From Butyricicoccus_A sp963620595 (lineage in GTDB: Bacteria; Bacillota; Clostridia; Oscillospirales; Butyricicoccaceae): DNA of 64,000 nt. Where the stretch lies: the NCBI GenBank assembly GCA_963620595.1, contig CAVFAY010000007.1:32273-96272 (forward strand), written 5' to 3'. This document shows, in pieces, positions 51,768 through 60,463 of the stretch. Position 1 is the first letter of the stretch. Every line of letters begins with the position of its first letter. The position numbers and the translations under genes are program-made. The notes under the pieces were generated by a model that was not told the origin of the DNA, searched no databases, and saw nothing but the letters and a program-made list of their open reading frames with translations.

Positions 51768-53207
51768 TTAGGAAATCTCTGCTTTTTTCGGGCTAAGCGC
51801 GTTGCCTGCAAACACACCAATCACAGTTGCAGCCACGCCCGGGATAACGCCGCCGCCCCAGAAGCTGCTGAGGCTCGGAATTGCCTGGAATGCGCAGGCA
51901 ACAATCATGCCAAAGATAATGCCGCACAGCGCGCCATGATGCGTCAGCTTGGATTTATATGTATCCGACTTTTTGTCCATCATGATATATCCGAGGGCGA
52001 ACATCGGAATCAGAACACCGCCGCAAACGGTATATCCAAAGTTTGCCAGCTGATAAATCATATCTGCAAACATGGAAACCAGAACCGAGATAACGCCACA
52101 GACCAGCGTTGCAATACGGCTGTATTTTACGGTCTGTTCTGTTGTAAAGGTATGCTTCGGGTCAATAATATCCGATACAATGTTTGCAGCCGCACAGTTC
52201 AGATGTGTATCTGCGGAGGACAGGCAGGCTGCCAAGACTGCCATAGCTACCAGACAGGTCATAAATCCCGGCATCTTATTCACAACCAGCCAAATCAGCG
52301 CATAGTCGCCGGAATCCTGTGTAAAGGTAAATGTAACCAGACCGAGAAGAATCGTAAACAGCGGAAGAATGGTGCCGACGGTAAACGCAAAAGCGTATGC
52401 TTTTCGGCAGGTGGACAGGCTTTCTGCGGCAAAGGCACGATTCCAATAAATCGGGTTTGCCAGCGTGCCAAGGAATCCAGTCAGGAATGCGGTGAGAATT
52501 TTGAGCGGAGTCATTTCATACATCATATCCCAGTGATTCGGGTCCAGTGCCACAACAGCAGCCTTCAGCTGGCCAAGGTCAAAATGGAACAGCTTGAAGC
52601 CGAAGAAGATAACCGAGAAACAGCAGACCAGTGCAATCATGCCGTGCAGGGCATCTGTCACGATAACCGATCCAACGCCGCCGCACATCGTATAGAAAAT
52701 AAAGATTGCACCGACAACCGCCGCCACGAGACGAAAATCCAAACCAAACAGAAGCTGGATGACATACGAAACGCCCATGATCTGTCCGCCTGCCCACAGC
52801 ATGTTCGGCAGGAAGTTTGCCACACCTGCAATGCGGCGAATGGTGGTATCCCCGCCGCAGATGTGATCTCCGATAAAGTGTGCCATGGAGAAATACTGGA
52901 ACTTTGCCAGATATGGTCCAATGACCAGTGCCATAACAATACCGGCAATAATGCCTTCGCCAAACAGCTGCCAGTACGCGGAGATACCATAGGTATAGCC
53001 GCGTACTGCCTGACCGACGAACAATCCAGCACCTAGCAAGCTGGAAAATGCCGTCATTGTCAGGAAGAAACCATTCGTCTTGCCGCCAGCAATAAAGTAA
53101 TCCTTTTCATTTTCAATCTTGGTAGAACGGTGCAGACCTTCCCAAATACAGAAAATCAAATCGGCTGCCATCAATAAAATGGTAAGCACCTTAATTGTCG
53201 TGGTCAT
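51768..53207 (-). CDS. Sodium:solute symporter (SSS family)
   Basis: 479 aa with 12-13 hydrophobic segments. DYFIAGGKTNGFFLTMTAFSSLLGAGLFVGQAVRGYTYGI, GGVGSVIVTDALHGMIALV and VLAACLSSADTHLNCAAANIVSDI are SSS signatures. It lacks the NxxSxxxxxxxxx sugar-type sequence and is closer to the carboxylate/amino acid branch. Third gene of the sigma-54 operon, 57 bp after the activase, so it probably imports the substrate of the GRE. Confidence 0.87.
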   Translation of the reverse strand: MTTTIKVLTILLMAADLIFCIWEGLHRSTKIENEKDYFIAGGKTNGFFLTMTAFSSLLGAGLFVGQAVRGYTYGISAYWQLFGEGIIAGIVMALVIGPYLAKFQYFSMAHFIGDHICGGDTTIRRIAGVANFLPNMLWAGGQIMGVSYVIQLLFGLDFRLVAAVVGAIFIFYTMCGGVGSVIVTDALHGMIALVCCFSVIFFGFKLFHFDLGQLKAAVVALDPNHWDMMYEMTPLKILTAFLTGFLGTLANPIYWNRAFAAESLSTCRKAYAFAFTVGTILPLFTILLGLVTFTFTQDSGDYALIWLVVNKMPGFMTCLVAMAVLAACLSSADTHLNCAAANIVSDIIDPKHTFTTEQTVKYSRIATLVCGVISVLVSMFADMIYQLANFGYTVCGGVLIPMFALGYIMMDKKSDTYKSKLTHHGALCGIIFGMIVACAFQAIPSLSSFWGGGVIPGVAATVIGVFAGNALSPKKAEIS

Positions 53208-53264
53208 ATTACATCTTCCTTTCCATTTTTGTTTGTCTCTCTCTTCTCATTGGTATGTTGCCTG

Positions 53265-54200
53265 TCATGTAATAACGGTTCCGGCTGCCTTCACCGGATA
53301 CGGCAAAGCCTTTCCGCGCAGACAGGCGATTTTTTGTGCTGCTTCTTCCGCCGTCATCGCCTGCTGCTCAGCAAACGCATACGGTCGGTCGGTATACTGG
53401 TACGCCGCCGCACCCAACCGATGAAACGGAAGAAATTCCAGTGATTTGCAGCTTGGCAGCCGCGAACAAAATGCTGCCGTTGCCAAAATGTTTGCTTCCT
53501 GGTCATTGACACCCGGAATCAGCGGAACGCGCGCATACAGGGGAACCTGCGGAAATTCTGCCGACGCCGCTTGAATATTGGACAGGATCGTCGCATTGTC
53601 CACGCCCGTCCACTGTTTGTGCATGGCACCGTCCATGTGCTTGATGTCCACAAAATAACTGTTCAGATACGGCAGCAGCTTTTGCACGTTGGCATACGCG
53701 CCGTACATATCCAATTCCGCCGAGGTGTTGATGCATTCATCCCGACAGGCCTTGAGCAATTCCTGCGCAAAATCCGCCTGCATCAGGACATCTCCGCCGC
53801 TCAGCGTGACACCGCCGCCGGAATGAAAGTAAAACAGACTGTCCTTTCGGACTTCCTTCATGACCTCATCCACGCGCATGTCTTTGCCATATATGCCGAT
53901 GGCGTGTGTCAGACAGACATCTGCGCACCGAAAACAGTGCACGCACTTGGTTTTGTCCCGCACGACAGCTGTTCGGTCGGCAGATGGTGCCAGCGCATGC
54001 TGCGGACACGTCTGGATACATTTGGCACAATGCCGACATTTCGCCTGCTTATAAAACCATTCGGGATTTTTGCTGTGCGATTCCGGCGTAGAACACCAGG
54101 CACAGCGGAGCGGACATCCTTTTAGAAAGACAACGGTTCGCAGTCCCATGCCATCATGGGGAGAAATGCGTTCTATGCGCAGAACAGTGCCTTTTTTCAT
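53265..54200 (-). CDS. Glycyl radical enzyme activase
   Basis: 311-aa radical SAM protein. Cys29, Cys33 and Cys36 (LKGCPLRCAWC) form the radical cluster. Two complete ferredoxin-type clusters follow, Cys55/58/61/65 and Cys86/89/92/96, as in activases of GRE eliminases. The SAM motif reads LSGGDV in place of SGGEP. Activates the GRE encoded 73 bp upstream. Confidence 0.9.
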   Translation of the reverse strand: MKKGTVLRIERISPHDGMGLRTVVFLKGCPLRCAWCSTPESHSKNPEWFYKQAKCRHCAKCIQTCPQHALAPSADRTAVVRDKTKCVHCFRCADVCLTHAIGIYGKDMRVDEVMKEVRKDSLFYFHSGGGVTLSGGDVLMQADFAQELLKACRDECINTSAELDMYGAYANVQKLLPYLNSYFVDIKHMDGAMHKQWTGVDNATILSNIQAASAEFPQVPLYARVPLIPGVNDQEANILATAAFCSRLPSCKSLEFLPFHRLGAAAYQYTDRPYAFAEQQAMTAEEAAQKIACLRGKALPYPVKAAGTVIT

Positions 54201-54233
54201 CTGTGTCCCTCCCTTCTGTGGAAAATCGGTCGG

Positions 54234-54264
54234 TACGGCCGATATAGAAACCGACCGTACCGTT
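54234..54264 (-). other. Intercistronic hairpin between GRE and activase genes
   Basis: Minus strand: CGGTACGG and CCGTACCG arms around a TCGG-TTTCTATAT-CGG core, no long T tail. It may stabilise the GRE message or reduce activase expression. Confidence 0.45.
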
Positions 54265-54273
54265 CCGTACTAC

Positions 54274-56652
54274 TTACATCGCATCCTGCGTGGTGCGAGA
54301 AATAATATCGTTCTGTGTCTCCGGTCCCAATTCCGTAAAGAATGCGGTATATCCGGCCACGCGGATGAGCAGGTCGCTGTGATCCTCCGGATGCGCCTGC
54401 GCGTCCTTCAGAACTTCTTCATCCACGACATTAAACTGTACATGGAAAATACCCAGCGAGCACATGCTCTTGAGATACGCCATCAATGCCTCTACAGAGT
54501 GTTCTCCGCGTGCAAATGCCGGATCCAGCTTCTGATTGAGCAGGGTGCCCTGATTGAAGCGGCCGTGCGGAATGTTCGCTACGCTTCGGATAACCGCGCT
54601 CATGCCGTTGGTATCGGTGCCCTGCTCCGGACTGAGACCATCCGCCAGCGGTTCGCCTGCCTTGCGGCCGCACGGGAGTGCGCCGACCTCTCCGCCAAAC
54701 GGGGTATTGCCGGATACCGGCAGAATACCTGCGGTATATCGTCCGTATACATGCTGGAAGCTCTCAATATAATCGGCGATGAAATTGAACATATCCCGCG
54801 CCATCGCGTTGGATTCTTCATCGTCATTGCCGTACTTTGTCGCGCCGATGCACAGGTTCTGTACATCCTCATAGCCCGCAAAATCTGCTTCCAGTGCCTT
54901 GCACAGCGTATCCATGGATACTTTCTTGGTATCATAGACCAGTTCCTTGACTGCCAAAATGCTGTTGATGAGATCGGCAACGCCGATGGCGTCCAAGCCA
55001 TCACCGATGCTGTATTTCGGGCCGCCCCAAGCATAGTCCAGACCGCTTTCCAAGCATTCCTTGAAGGTAAGCGATGCCACCGGGCACTCCATATCCCGTA
55101 CAATTTCCGTTGTGACCTGATTGCCAGCCACCATGCACTTGATGACGTAGCGAATCTGTGTCTTGACCGCTTCCATAAACTGGTCAAATGTCTCGAACTT
55201 TCGCGGATCGCCGGTGCGTGCAGCGGCATAGCGGTTATACTTTCTGCTCTTGCCGTCGTTGAGCGCAAATTCTACAATCGCACCCAGATTATAGTCTGCA
55301 TAGGAGGTGTAGCAGCGCTGTTTTCCTGCCAAGCTGGTCTCTACACAGCCGCATGGATTCCAATTGTATGCTTCCGGCAGCGGGATGCCCTTGTTCAGCA
55401 TCATGAGAATGCCCGCTTCGTCATTGTGAAATGCCGGGAAGCCGGTTCCGAGCTGCAAAAGCTCTACGACCTTGCGCAGGAATTTATCCGGATTGCGCGA
55501 CATGTTGTATTTGACGGACAGCGACGGCTGGAACATCTGCACATCCGCGGTCGCCTGCAATACCTGATACGACAGTTCATTGACGGCATCCATGCCGTTC
55601 TGATCGACGCCGCCGACACACAAATTCTGGAACAGCGGATAACCGGCGGAATATCTCGCGCTGGTTGCGTCTTGGAAAATACACGGCTCGGAGAACTTGA
55701 CCCACAGGCAGTCGAGCAGCTCCTGTGCTTCGTCCTCCGTCATGCGGCCGGACTCGATGTCTGCCTTGTAAAACGGGTACATGTACTGGTCAAAACAGCC
55801 CGGATTATAGCTTGCCGATTCATGCTCCATGTAAATGCACGTGTGCAGGAAGAACATGGACTGCAGCGCTTCATGGAAGGTTCGCGCCGGCTTTTCCGGC
55901 ACGCGGTCACAGATTTCCGCAATCTTTTGCAGCTCTGCCTTGCGCTTCGGATTCGCTTCCGTCTCTGCCATGGCTGCTGCCTTGGCGGAATAGCGTTTGC
56001 CGAGCTGGCGCAGGCCTTCGCAGATCAGCAGCTCTGACTGTAACCACTTGATGCGCTTGTAATCACCGGGCGCGGTAATATCCAGCTTGTCCAGAGACTC
56101 ATGAATGCGCTTTTCGATGCCGACAACGCCTTCATTGATAATCAGGGAATAGTCCGCTGTCAGCTCGCCCCAGCCGCGCACGCACTTGCGGTCAATATAC
56201 AAAACGCCGCAGTCGCGCAAAACCGAAACATCCTCCGGAATCTGTGCGTTCCATTTGTCATTGATGGAACGTCCCTTCCAATACGGCTTAATGACGGTCA
56301 AAAACGTCTCTCTGTCCTCCGGCCGGAGATAAAACGGATCATATTCTCTCGTATTGATGGTATCAATCTCCCGATCCAAAAATGCCCAGCAGTCATCCGG
56401 ACAAACCAGACCGCTTCTCTGCTTGCTGCCGGAGTTGCCGACAATCAGCTCGTCATCCCACAGCGGAATCGACTTTTCCAGCAGGGTTTTATAGACAGAA
56501 TACGCCTTCTGATAATAATGCGGCTGTCCTTCTGTCTCCTGAAACGCCTTGGTGACAATGACTGCATTTTCAATGTCTACTTCCGGCTGCGTATCCATCA
56601 CTCGCTTTTTCAAGCGCTTGATTCGCTCCATATACTTCTTTTCCGTTGCCAT
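54274..56652 (-). CDS. Glycyl radical enzyme, CxE class (dehydratase/decarboxylase/lyase type)
   Basis: 792 aa. Radical loop RVAGYTAFFTELG, Gly767; active-site loop NWNPCGCVETS, Cys436 and Glu438, the CxE pair of GRE eliminases. Other GRE landmarks: ERIVGN-like DELIVGNSG (68-75), HESASYNPGCFDQYMYPFY (277-295) and ALPCGRKAGEPLADGLSPEQGTD. The length and residue spacing are close to trans-4-hydroxyproline dehydratase (about 790 aa, Cys434/Gly765), but the CGCVET loop also occurs in arylacetate decarboxylases. No proline reductase or small decarboxylase subunit is adjacent. Expressed from a sigma-54 promoter. Confidence 0.87.
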   Translation of the reverse strand: MATEKKYMERIKRLKKRVMDTQPEVDIENAVIVTKAFQETEGQPHYYQKAYSVYKTLLEKSIPLWDDELIVGNSGSKQRSGLVCPDDCWAFLDREIDTINTREYDPFYLRPEDRETFLTVIKPYWKGRSINDKWNAQIPEDVSVLRDCGVLYIDRKCVRGWGELTADYSLIINEGVVGIEKRIHESLDKLDITAPGDYKRIKWLQSELLICEGLRQLGKRYSAKAAAMAETEANPKRKAELQKIAEICDRVPEKPARTFHEALQSMFFLHTCIYMEHESASYNPGCFDQYMYPFYKADIESGRMTEDEAQELLDCLWVKFSEPCIFQDATSARYSAGYPLFQNLCVGGVDQNGMDAVNELSYQVLQATADVQMFQPSLSVKYNMSRNPDKFLRKVVELLQLGTGFPAFHNDEAGILMMLNKGIPLPEAYNWNPCGCVETSLAGKQRCYTSYADYNLGAIVEFALNDGKSRKYNRYAAARTGDPRKFETFDQFMEAVKTQIRYVIKCMVAGNQVTTEIVRDMECPVASLTFKECLESGLDYAWGGPKYSIGDGLDAIGVADLINSILAVKELVYDTKKVSMDTLCKALEADFAGYEDVQNLCIGATKYGNDDEESNAMARDMFNFIADYIESFQHVYGRYTAGILPVSGNTPFGGEVGALPCGRKAGEPLADGLSPEQGTDTNGMSAVIRSVANIPHGRFNQGTLLNQKLDPAFARGEHSVEALMAYLKSMCSLGIFHVQFNVVDEEVLKDAQAHPEDHSDLLIRVAGYTAFFTELGPETQNDIISRTTQDAM

Positions 56653-56737
56653 AACGCGCAGGCTCCTTTCATACTTTCTGTGATTTTTCTTATTTATGGT
56701 TTTGTAAAAGCCAATTGCTCTCTCTGCTTAGATACTC

Positions 56738-56753
56738 TGCAATTCGCGTGCCA
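56738..56753 (-). promoter_or_regulatory. Sigma-54 promoter of the GRE operon
   Basis: Minus strand TGGCACGCGAATTGCA, a perfect TGGCAC-N5-TTGCA with 10 bp between GG and GC. About 85 bp before the GRE ATG. Confidence 0.92.
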
Positions 56754-56788
56754 AAACGTAAAAAAGAAAAAAGAAAATTTTTAAAAGG

Positions 56789-56824
56789 AAAAACCTGTCT
56801 TTTTTTCAAAAAAAAACAGGTTTT
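56789..56824 (-). terminator. Hairpin between activator gene and GRE promoter
   Basis: AAAACCTG/CAGGTTTT arms around T- and A-rich stretches; probable terminator of the sigma-54 activator gene. Confidence 0.5.
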
Positions 56825-56860
56825 ATGGTCGTTTTTCCTCGCAATGACTGCATCTGCCAA

Positions 56861-56893
56861 GCAGGATATGCAAGAAATTCTTGCATATCCTGC
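56861..56893. promoter_or_regulatory. Upstream activator site 1 (33-bp perfect palindrome)
   Basis: Perfect odd-centred palindrome, 16-bp arms around A56877. Core GCAAGAAATTCTTGC at 56870-56884, about 120 bp upstream of the sigma-54 promoter. Confidence 0.85.
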
Positions 56894-57019
56894 CTGATGC
56901 GAACGATTTTTTCTCCGCATTTTCGGAAAAGCATTCAGATTTTATTTTGATTTTTATGTTTTACTGAGCAACATGCACAATTTTATTTCGAGGATATGCG
57001 AACACATTGCCGATCTATC

Positions 57020-57036
57020 TGCAAGTTTTTCTTGCA
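57020..57036. promoter_or_regulatory. Upstream activator site 2
   Basis: TGCAAGTTTTTCTTGCA, same GCAAG-N5-CTTGC core as site 1. Confidence 0.75.
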
Positions 57037-57067
57037 TGCAACATATTTTTTACTTTATATTTCAAGT

Positions 57068-57082
57068 GCAAGAAATACTTGC
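57068..57082. promoter_or_regulatory. Upstream activator site 3
   Basis: GCAAGAAATACTTGC, ending 3 bp before the stop codon of the activator gene. Confidence 0.75.
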
Positions 57083-57085
57083 TCT

Positions 57086-58813
57086 CTATTCCTGTGACGC
57101 GGTTTCATTGGATTTGACCTGTACATGATACTTTTTCATGCGGTGCTGCAAATTCTGGCGCGTGATGCCCATCGCTTTGGCTGTCTGGGACACATTTCCC
57201 TCGTGTTCCAGCAAAGATTGACGTAAATACCGATGGCCTGCGCGCTGTAGGACATCTTCTAATGTCAGCATGCGCTGTTCATCCGGTTCCTGCCGCGTGG
57301 TGCCGTTTACCGCCATCAAAATATTGTCCGGCAAATACTCTGTCGTCAGCGTGTCCGCATCCGCAGGCACCATATTCAGTGCATACTCCATCGCGTGGCG
57401 CAGCTCCCGCACATTTCCCGGCCAGCTATGCTGCTGAAGAACATCCGCGGCGGCAGGAGAAATCGAAGAAATATTTTTGCGCAGCTTGACGTTGAAATCC
57501 AAGATAAAGTTTCTGGCAAGCAGCGGAATATCCTCCGGCCGTTCTTTCAGCGGCGGAATATTGATGTTGACAACACCCAGACGATAATACAAATCCTGCC
57601 GCAAAATACCCTGTTCTACCGCTTGCAGCGGCGGCATGTTGATGTTGGAAATGACACGCACATCAACATGAATGAGCTTGGATCCGCCGACGCGCCGGAA
57701 GCTCCCCTCCTGCAAAACGCGCAGCAATTTGGATTGCAGCAGAATATCCATCGAATTGATTTCGTCCAGCAGCAGCGTGCCCGTGTGCGCCTGTTCAAAC
57801 AAGCCCTCTCGTTTTTCCGCTCCCGTATAGGCGCCCTTTTCCGTTCCAAATAAGATGGCTTCCAGCAGTGTGGTGGGAATTGCGGCACAGTTTACCGCCA
57901 AAAACGGACGGTTGGCGCGGCGGCTGGCGTTGTGAATGCTCTGCGCGAACAGCTCTTTGCCGCAGCCGGTCTCACCGTAAATCATAATCGGCGAATCCGA
58001 CTGCGCCGCCTGCCGACATCGCTGTACGGCCTTTTGCATGACCTCACTGGTATAAATAATATCCGAAAAGGAATAGGACGCAGACAACGCATTTTCTTTT
58101 GCGGCGGACGGTGTTTTTGACTGATTCATGAGCTTTCTCTGCAGCTCGATAATCTGTCGGTTCAGCTCATCTACCTTTGTGTAATCCTCCATGATACTGA
58201 CAGCGCCCAGAACATGGCTGGATTTGGTAATTAAATAGTTATCCGAAACGATTTGCAGTTCCTTTCCGGTCTCTGTGACATAGTCCTGCCGCAGCTTTAA
58301 CACCGGTTCTCTGTTTCGCAGCATGTGCGGAATGACAAGAATGCTGTTGTTTCTCGTCTGAAACAGCTCCGCAGAGTATTTTCCGATAACTTCCTGCTCG
58401 GTATGTCCCTCCAGCTTGACCGCGGCATCATTGAGCATGAGCATGCGTCCGTCTTTATCCCAGATGGTAATCGCTTCGCTGACATGATTGAGCACGTTTT
58501 TCACCAGCTCCAGCTGTACTTCCTGTGTGGCGTCTTGGAAGGTCAGCACGCGCGCCTCCGGCGGCAGCTCAGGAAATGTCAGTTCTTTCCCCGCTTTCAC
58601 ATACCGATTGAATGCAACCTCTTGATAGGCGTCAGCATCCATGCGGCACAAAAAAGGCGCAATTTTTTCCAGCCACTGCCCGCGCACACTGCCGTCAAGA
58701 GACAAAAGCCGGCTGGCCGCTGAATTGATGTCTAAAATCATGTTGTTTTTTGCCACAACAATCGCACCGATTTCACTCTCTGCAAAGAGTTCTAAAACTT
58801 CTCGATAATTCAT
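57086..58813 (-). CDS. Sigma-54-dependent activator (PAS-PAS-AAA+-Fis HTH)
   Basis: 575 aa from ATG 58813; a GTG at 58831 with GAGGAG upstream is an alternative. Two PAS-like sensor domains (about 5-95 and 105-215), AAA+ domain with Walker A GETGCGKE (280-287), sigma-54 contact loop GAYTGA (327-332, GAFTGA in most) and Walker B LLLDE (347-351). The C-terminal Fis-type HTH is NVSQTAKAMGITRQNLQHRMKKY. Adjacent to three GCAAG-N5-CTTGC sites and a sigma-54 promoter, so it activates the GRE operon, probably on binding the substrate through a PAS domain. Confidence 0.92.
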   Translation of the reverse strand: MNYREVLELFAESEIGAIVVAKNNMILDINSAASRLLSLDGSVRGQWLEKIAPFLCRMDADAYQEVAFNRYVKAGKELTFPELPPEARVLTFQDATQEVQLELVKNVLNHVSEAITIWDKDGRMLMLNDAAVKLEGHTEQEVIGKYSAELFQTRNNSILVIPHMLRNREPVLKLRQDYVTETGKELQIVSDNYLITKSSHVLGAVSIMEDYTKVDELNRQIIELQRKLMNQSKTPSAAKENALSASYSFSDIIYTSEVMQKAVQRCRQAAQSDSPIMIYGETGCGKELFAQSIHNASRRANRPFLAVNCAAIPTTLLEAILFGTEKGAYTGAEKREGLFEQAHTGTLLLDEINSMDILLQSKLLRVLQEGSFRRVGGSKLIHVDVRVISNINMPPLQAVEQGILRQDLYYRLGVVNINIPPLKERPEDIPLLARNFILDFNVKLRKNISSISPAAADVLQQHSWPGNVRELRHAMEYALNMVPADADTLTTEYLPDNILMAVNGTTRQEPDEQRMLTLEDVLQRAGHRYLRQSLLEHEGNVSQTAKAMGITRQNLQHRMKKYHVQVKSNETASQE

Positions 58814-58953
58814 ATTCCCTCCATATCTCACCTATCTCCTCTCTTGCATTATATCTGCAACGACATGAAAATACAAGCCTGCCTGTGTTTCGGCAGACAA
58901 ATGAAACCGCCGCCCATTGACAGCGCATGTCCATATCATATTGGAGAAAAAGC

Positions 58954-58982
58954 TTGATTCTTTGAGATTCCGGTGCTATACT
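58954..58982 (+). promoter_or_regulatory. Promoter of small RNA 2
   Basis: TTGATT, 17-bp spacer, TATACT; nearly the same as the promoter of small RNA 1. Confidence 0.75.
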
Positions 58983-58988
58983 ACAGAT

Positions 58989-59134
58989 AGGCAAGTATTT
59001 CCATATGAAAGCACCTTCTCCCTGTCACAGATTGCGCCAGATTGGAGCGGTAACACTTTTATTCCAATCTTTAGGATTTCGGAGGTTGCAAGTATACCTT
59101 GTGGAAATACAGGAACCCCCTAGCAGCTGAACTG
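58989..59134 (+). ncRNA. Small RNA 2, 5' part (terminator split by IS3 element)
   Basis: About 165 nt when rejoined across the insertion. Closing stem GTATTTCCA (58995-59003) with TGGAAATAC (59102-59110); apical hairpin AGATTGGA (59039-59046) with TCCAATCT (59063-59070); irregular internal loops between. The left terminator arm AGGAACCCCCTAGCAG is at 59111-59126. The long interrupted helix is reminiscent of 6S RNA, but I cannot prove that. No coding frame. Confidence 0.6.
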
Positions 59135-59190
59135 TGAACTGCCCCAGAGATAGTAGACACGCACAAAAAGCGCCCCCATGTAGGGAAATG

Positions 59191-60048
59191 TTAACAGGAC
59201 TGACGAAGCGAAAGTGGAGGCAGTCCTGTTTTTAATTGGATGCGTTCGTGGTTATAGAAGTAAATATAATCATCAATCATTTTGTTTGCTTCCTCAAAAT
59301 TTTTTGGTTTGTGTCGGTAGATACACTCGGTTTTGAGGATTCCAAAGAAATTTTCGGCCAATGCATTGTCATAGCAGTTTCCACGTCTTGACATAGACGG
59401 CGTAATGCCGTATTCTTTAGTCAGGTCGAAATATGCTTGTGAGGTGTATTGACCACCCTGGTCGCTGTGGAGCTGCAACTCCCGGCGACTTTCTATTTTT
59501 GCAGACTTCATCGCAAGATGGATTGTTTCCAATACAAGATTGACTGTCTGGATGGTATCAGTCTTGTAAGCAATAATGCTTCTATCATACAGATCGTAAA
59601 TCATGGATAGGTAGAGAACTCCTTCTTTGGTCTGAATGTAAGAGATATCTGTGACCCATTTTTGGTTTGGATGCTCGGCATTAAATTTTCGGTTCAGCAA
59701 ATTGTCATATCTGTGCTTGTCATCTCCCATCTTTTTCCATTTGCGTCTGCGTCGTATTTCGCTTAAAAGGCCGTATTTATGCATGATTCGCAAAACTGTC
59801 TTTGGATTTTTGGCAATTCCTTCACTATCCAGCCAGATCTTCATCCTGCGATAGCCATATGTTCTCCTGCAAACTTCTTGTTTTGCGCGAATCTTTTCTG
59901 CAATCTCTAAATTTTTTGCAGGATGCTCAAGCTGCTTCAGATACTTATAATATCCGCTTCTTGAAACCTCAAAGAAACGGCACATTCCTTTTATTGAATA
60001 TTTCTCACGGTACCGATAGATCACGGCATATTTGAAACTTGGCTTCAC
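59191..60048 (-). CDS. IS3-family transposase OrfB (DDE integrase core)
   Basis: 285 aa. HTH_21 region at the N-terminus (KYSIKGMCRFFEVSRSGYYKYLK) and rve core with Asp134 (WVTDISYI), Asp196 (LHSDQGGQY) and Glu232 (DNALAENFFGILKTE), all present. ATG overlaps the orfA stop; a programmed -1 frameshift normally makes the OrfAB fusion. Confidence 0.92.
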   Translation of the reverse strand: MKPSFKYAVIYRYREKYSIKGMCRFFEVSRSGYYKYLKQLEHPAKNLEIAEKIRAKQEVCRRTYGYRRMKIWLDSEGIAKNPKTVLRIMHKYGLLSEIRRRRKWKKMGDDKHRYDNLLNRKFNAEHPNQKWVTDISYIQTKEGVLYLSMIYDLYDRSIIAYKTDTIQTVNLVLETIHLAMKSAKIESRRELQLHSDQGGQYTSQAYFDLTKEYGITPSMSRRGNCYDNALAENFFGILKTECIYRHKPKNFEEANKMIDDYIYFYNHERIQLKTGLPPLSLRQSC

Positions 60049-60362
60049 TTCCTTCCTACGGATTGCAGAAAATCCCGCAGCAGCTCGTTTTCCATTTTTA
60101 AACGTTTAATCTCATATGCCTGTTCCTTGATGATTTCTTCCGGGCTTGTTGGTTCTGCATTTTTCCGTGGTCGGCCTTTCTTCTTTGGAAGGATTCCTGC
60201 TTTTCTTCGTTCCTCTTCTTTGTTGTGTCGGTTGATCCAACCTTTGATTTGTGATTTCTCCAGTCCAAGAGCTTCCGCAATTTCTCTCCGTGTTTTTCCT
60301 GCTGCGCGCATTGCGATTATCTCAGGTTCCAGTGCTTTGATTTTGGTGTATTTTCTAGACAT
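60045..60362 (-). CDS. IS3-family transposase OrfA (HTH protein)
   Basis: 105 aa. HTH (KTRREIAEALGLEKSQIKGWINRHN, about 19-43), basic linker and a leucine-zipper-like C-terminus (EEIIKEQAYEIKRLKMENELLRDFL). Binds the element ends; partner of OrfB. Confidence 0.92.
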   Translation of the reverse strand: MSRKYTKIKALEPEIIAMRAAGKTRREIAEALGLEKSQIKGWINRHNKEEERRKAGILPKKKGRPRKNAEPTSPEEIIKEQAYEIKRLKMENELLRDFLQSVGRK

Positions 60363-60442
60363 AGCAAAACCTCCTCGTGTAGTTCTATTATCCTACACGG
60401 AGAGGTCTTTTGTCTATTGTCTACTTTTTACGGATCGGTTCA

Positions 60443-60461
60443 CTGTTAGGGGGTTCCTTCT
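60443..60461 (+). terminator. Small RNA 2, 3' terminator arm displaced by the IS3 element
   Basis: CTGTTAGGGGGTTCCT (60443-60458) followed by TCT. It would pair with 59111-59126 to give a 16-bp stem (one G-T pair) with loop CTGAA before the insertion. Confidence 0.8.
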
Positions 60462-60463
60462 AT

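Larger units (their letters stand above)
59135..60442 (-). mobile_element. IS3-family insertion sequence, apparently intact
   Basis: 1308 bp. Ends begin TGAACTGCCCC and, inverted, TGAACCGATCC, with AGTAGACA shared further in. 3-bp target duplication CTG at 59132-59134 and 60443-60445. Carries orfA and orfB with a 4-bp overlap. Inserted in the terminator hairpin of small RNA 2. Confidence 0.9.

Noticed and set aside
54274..56652. Naming the GRE hypD
   Set aside because: Length and residue spacing fit, but no pyrroline-5-carboxylate reductase is adjacent and the CGCVET loop is shared with other GRE classes.
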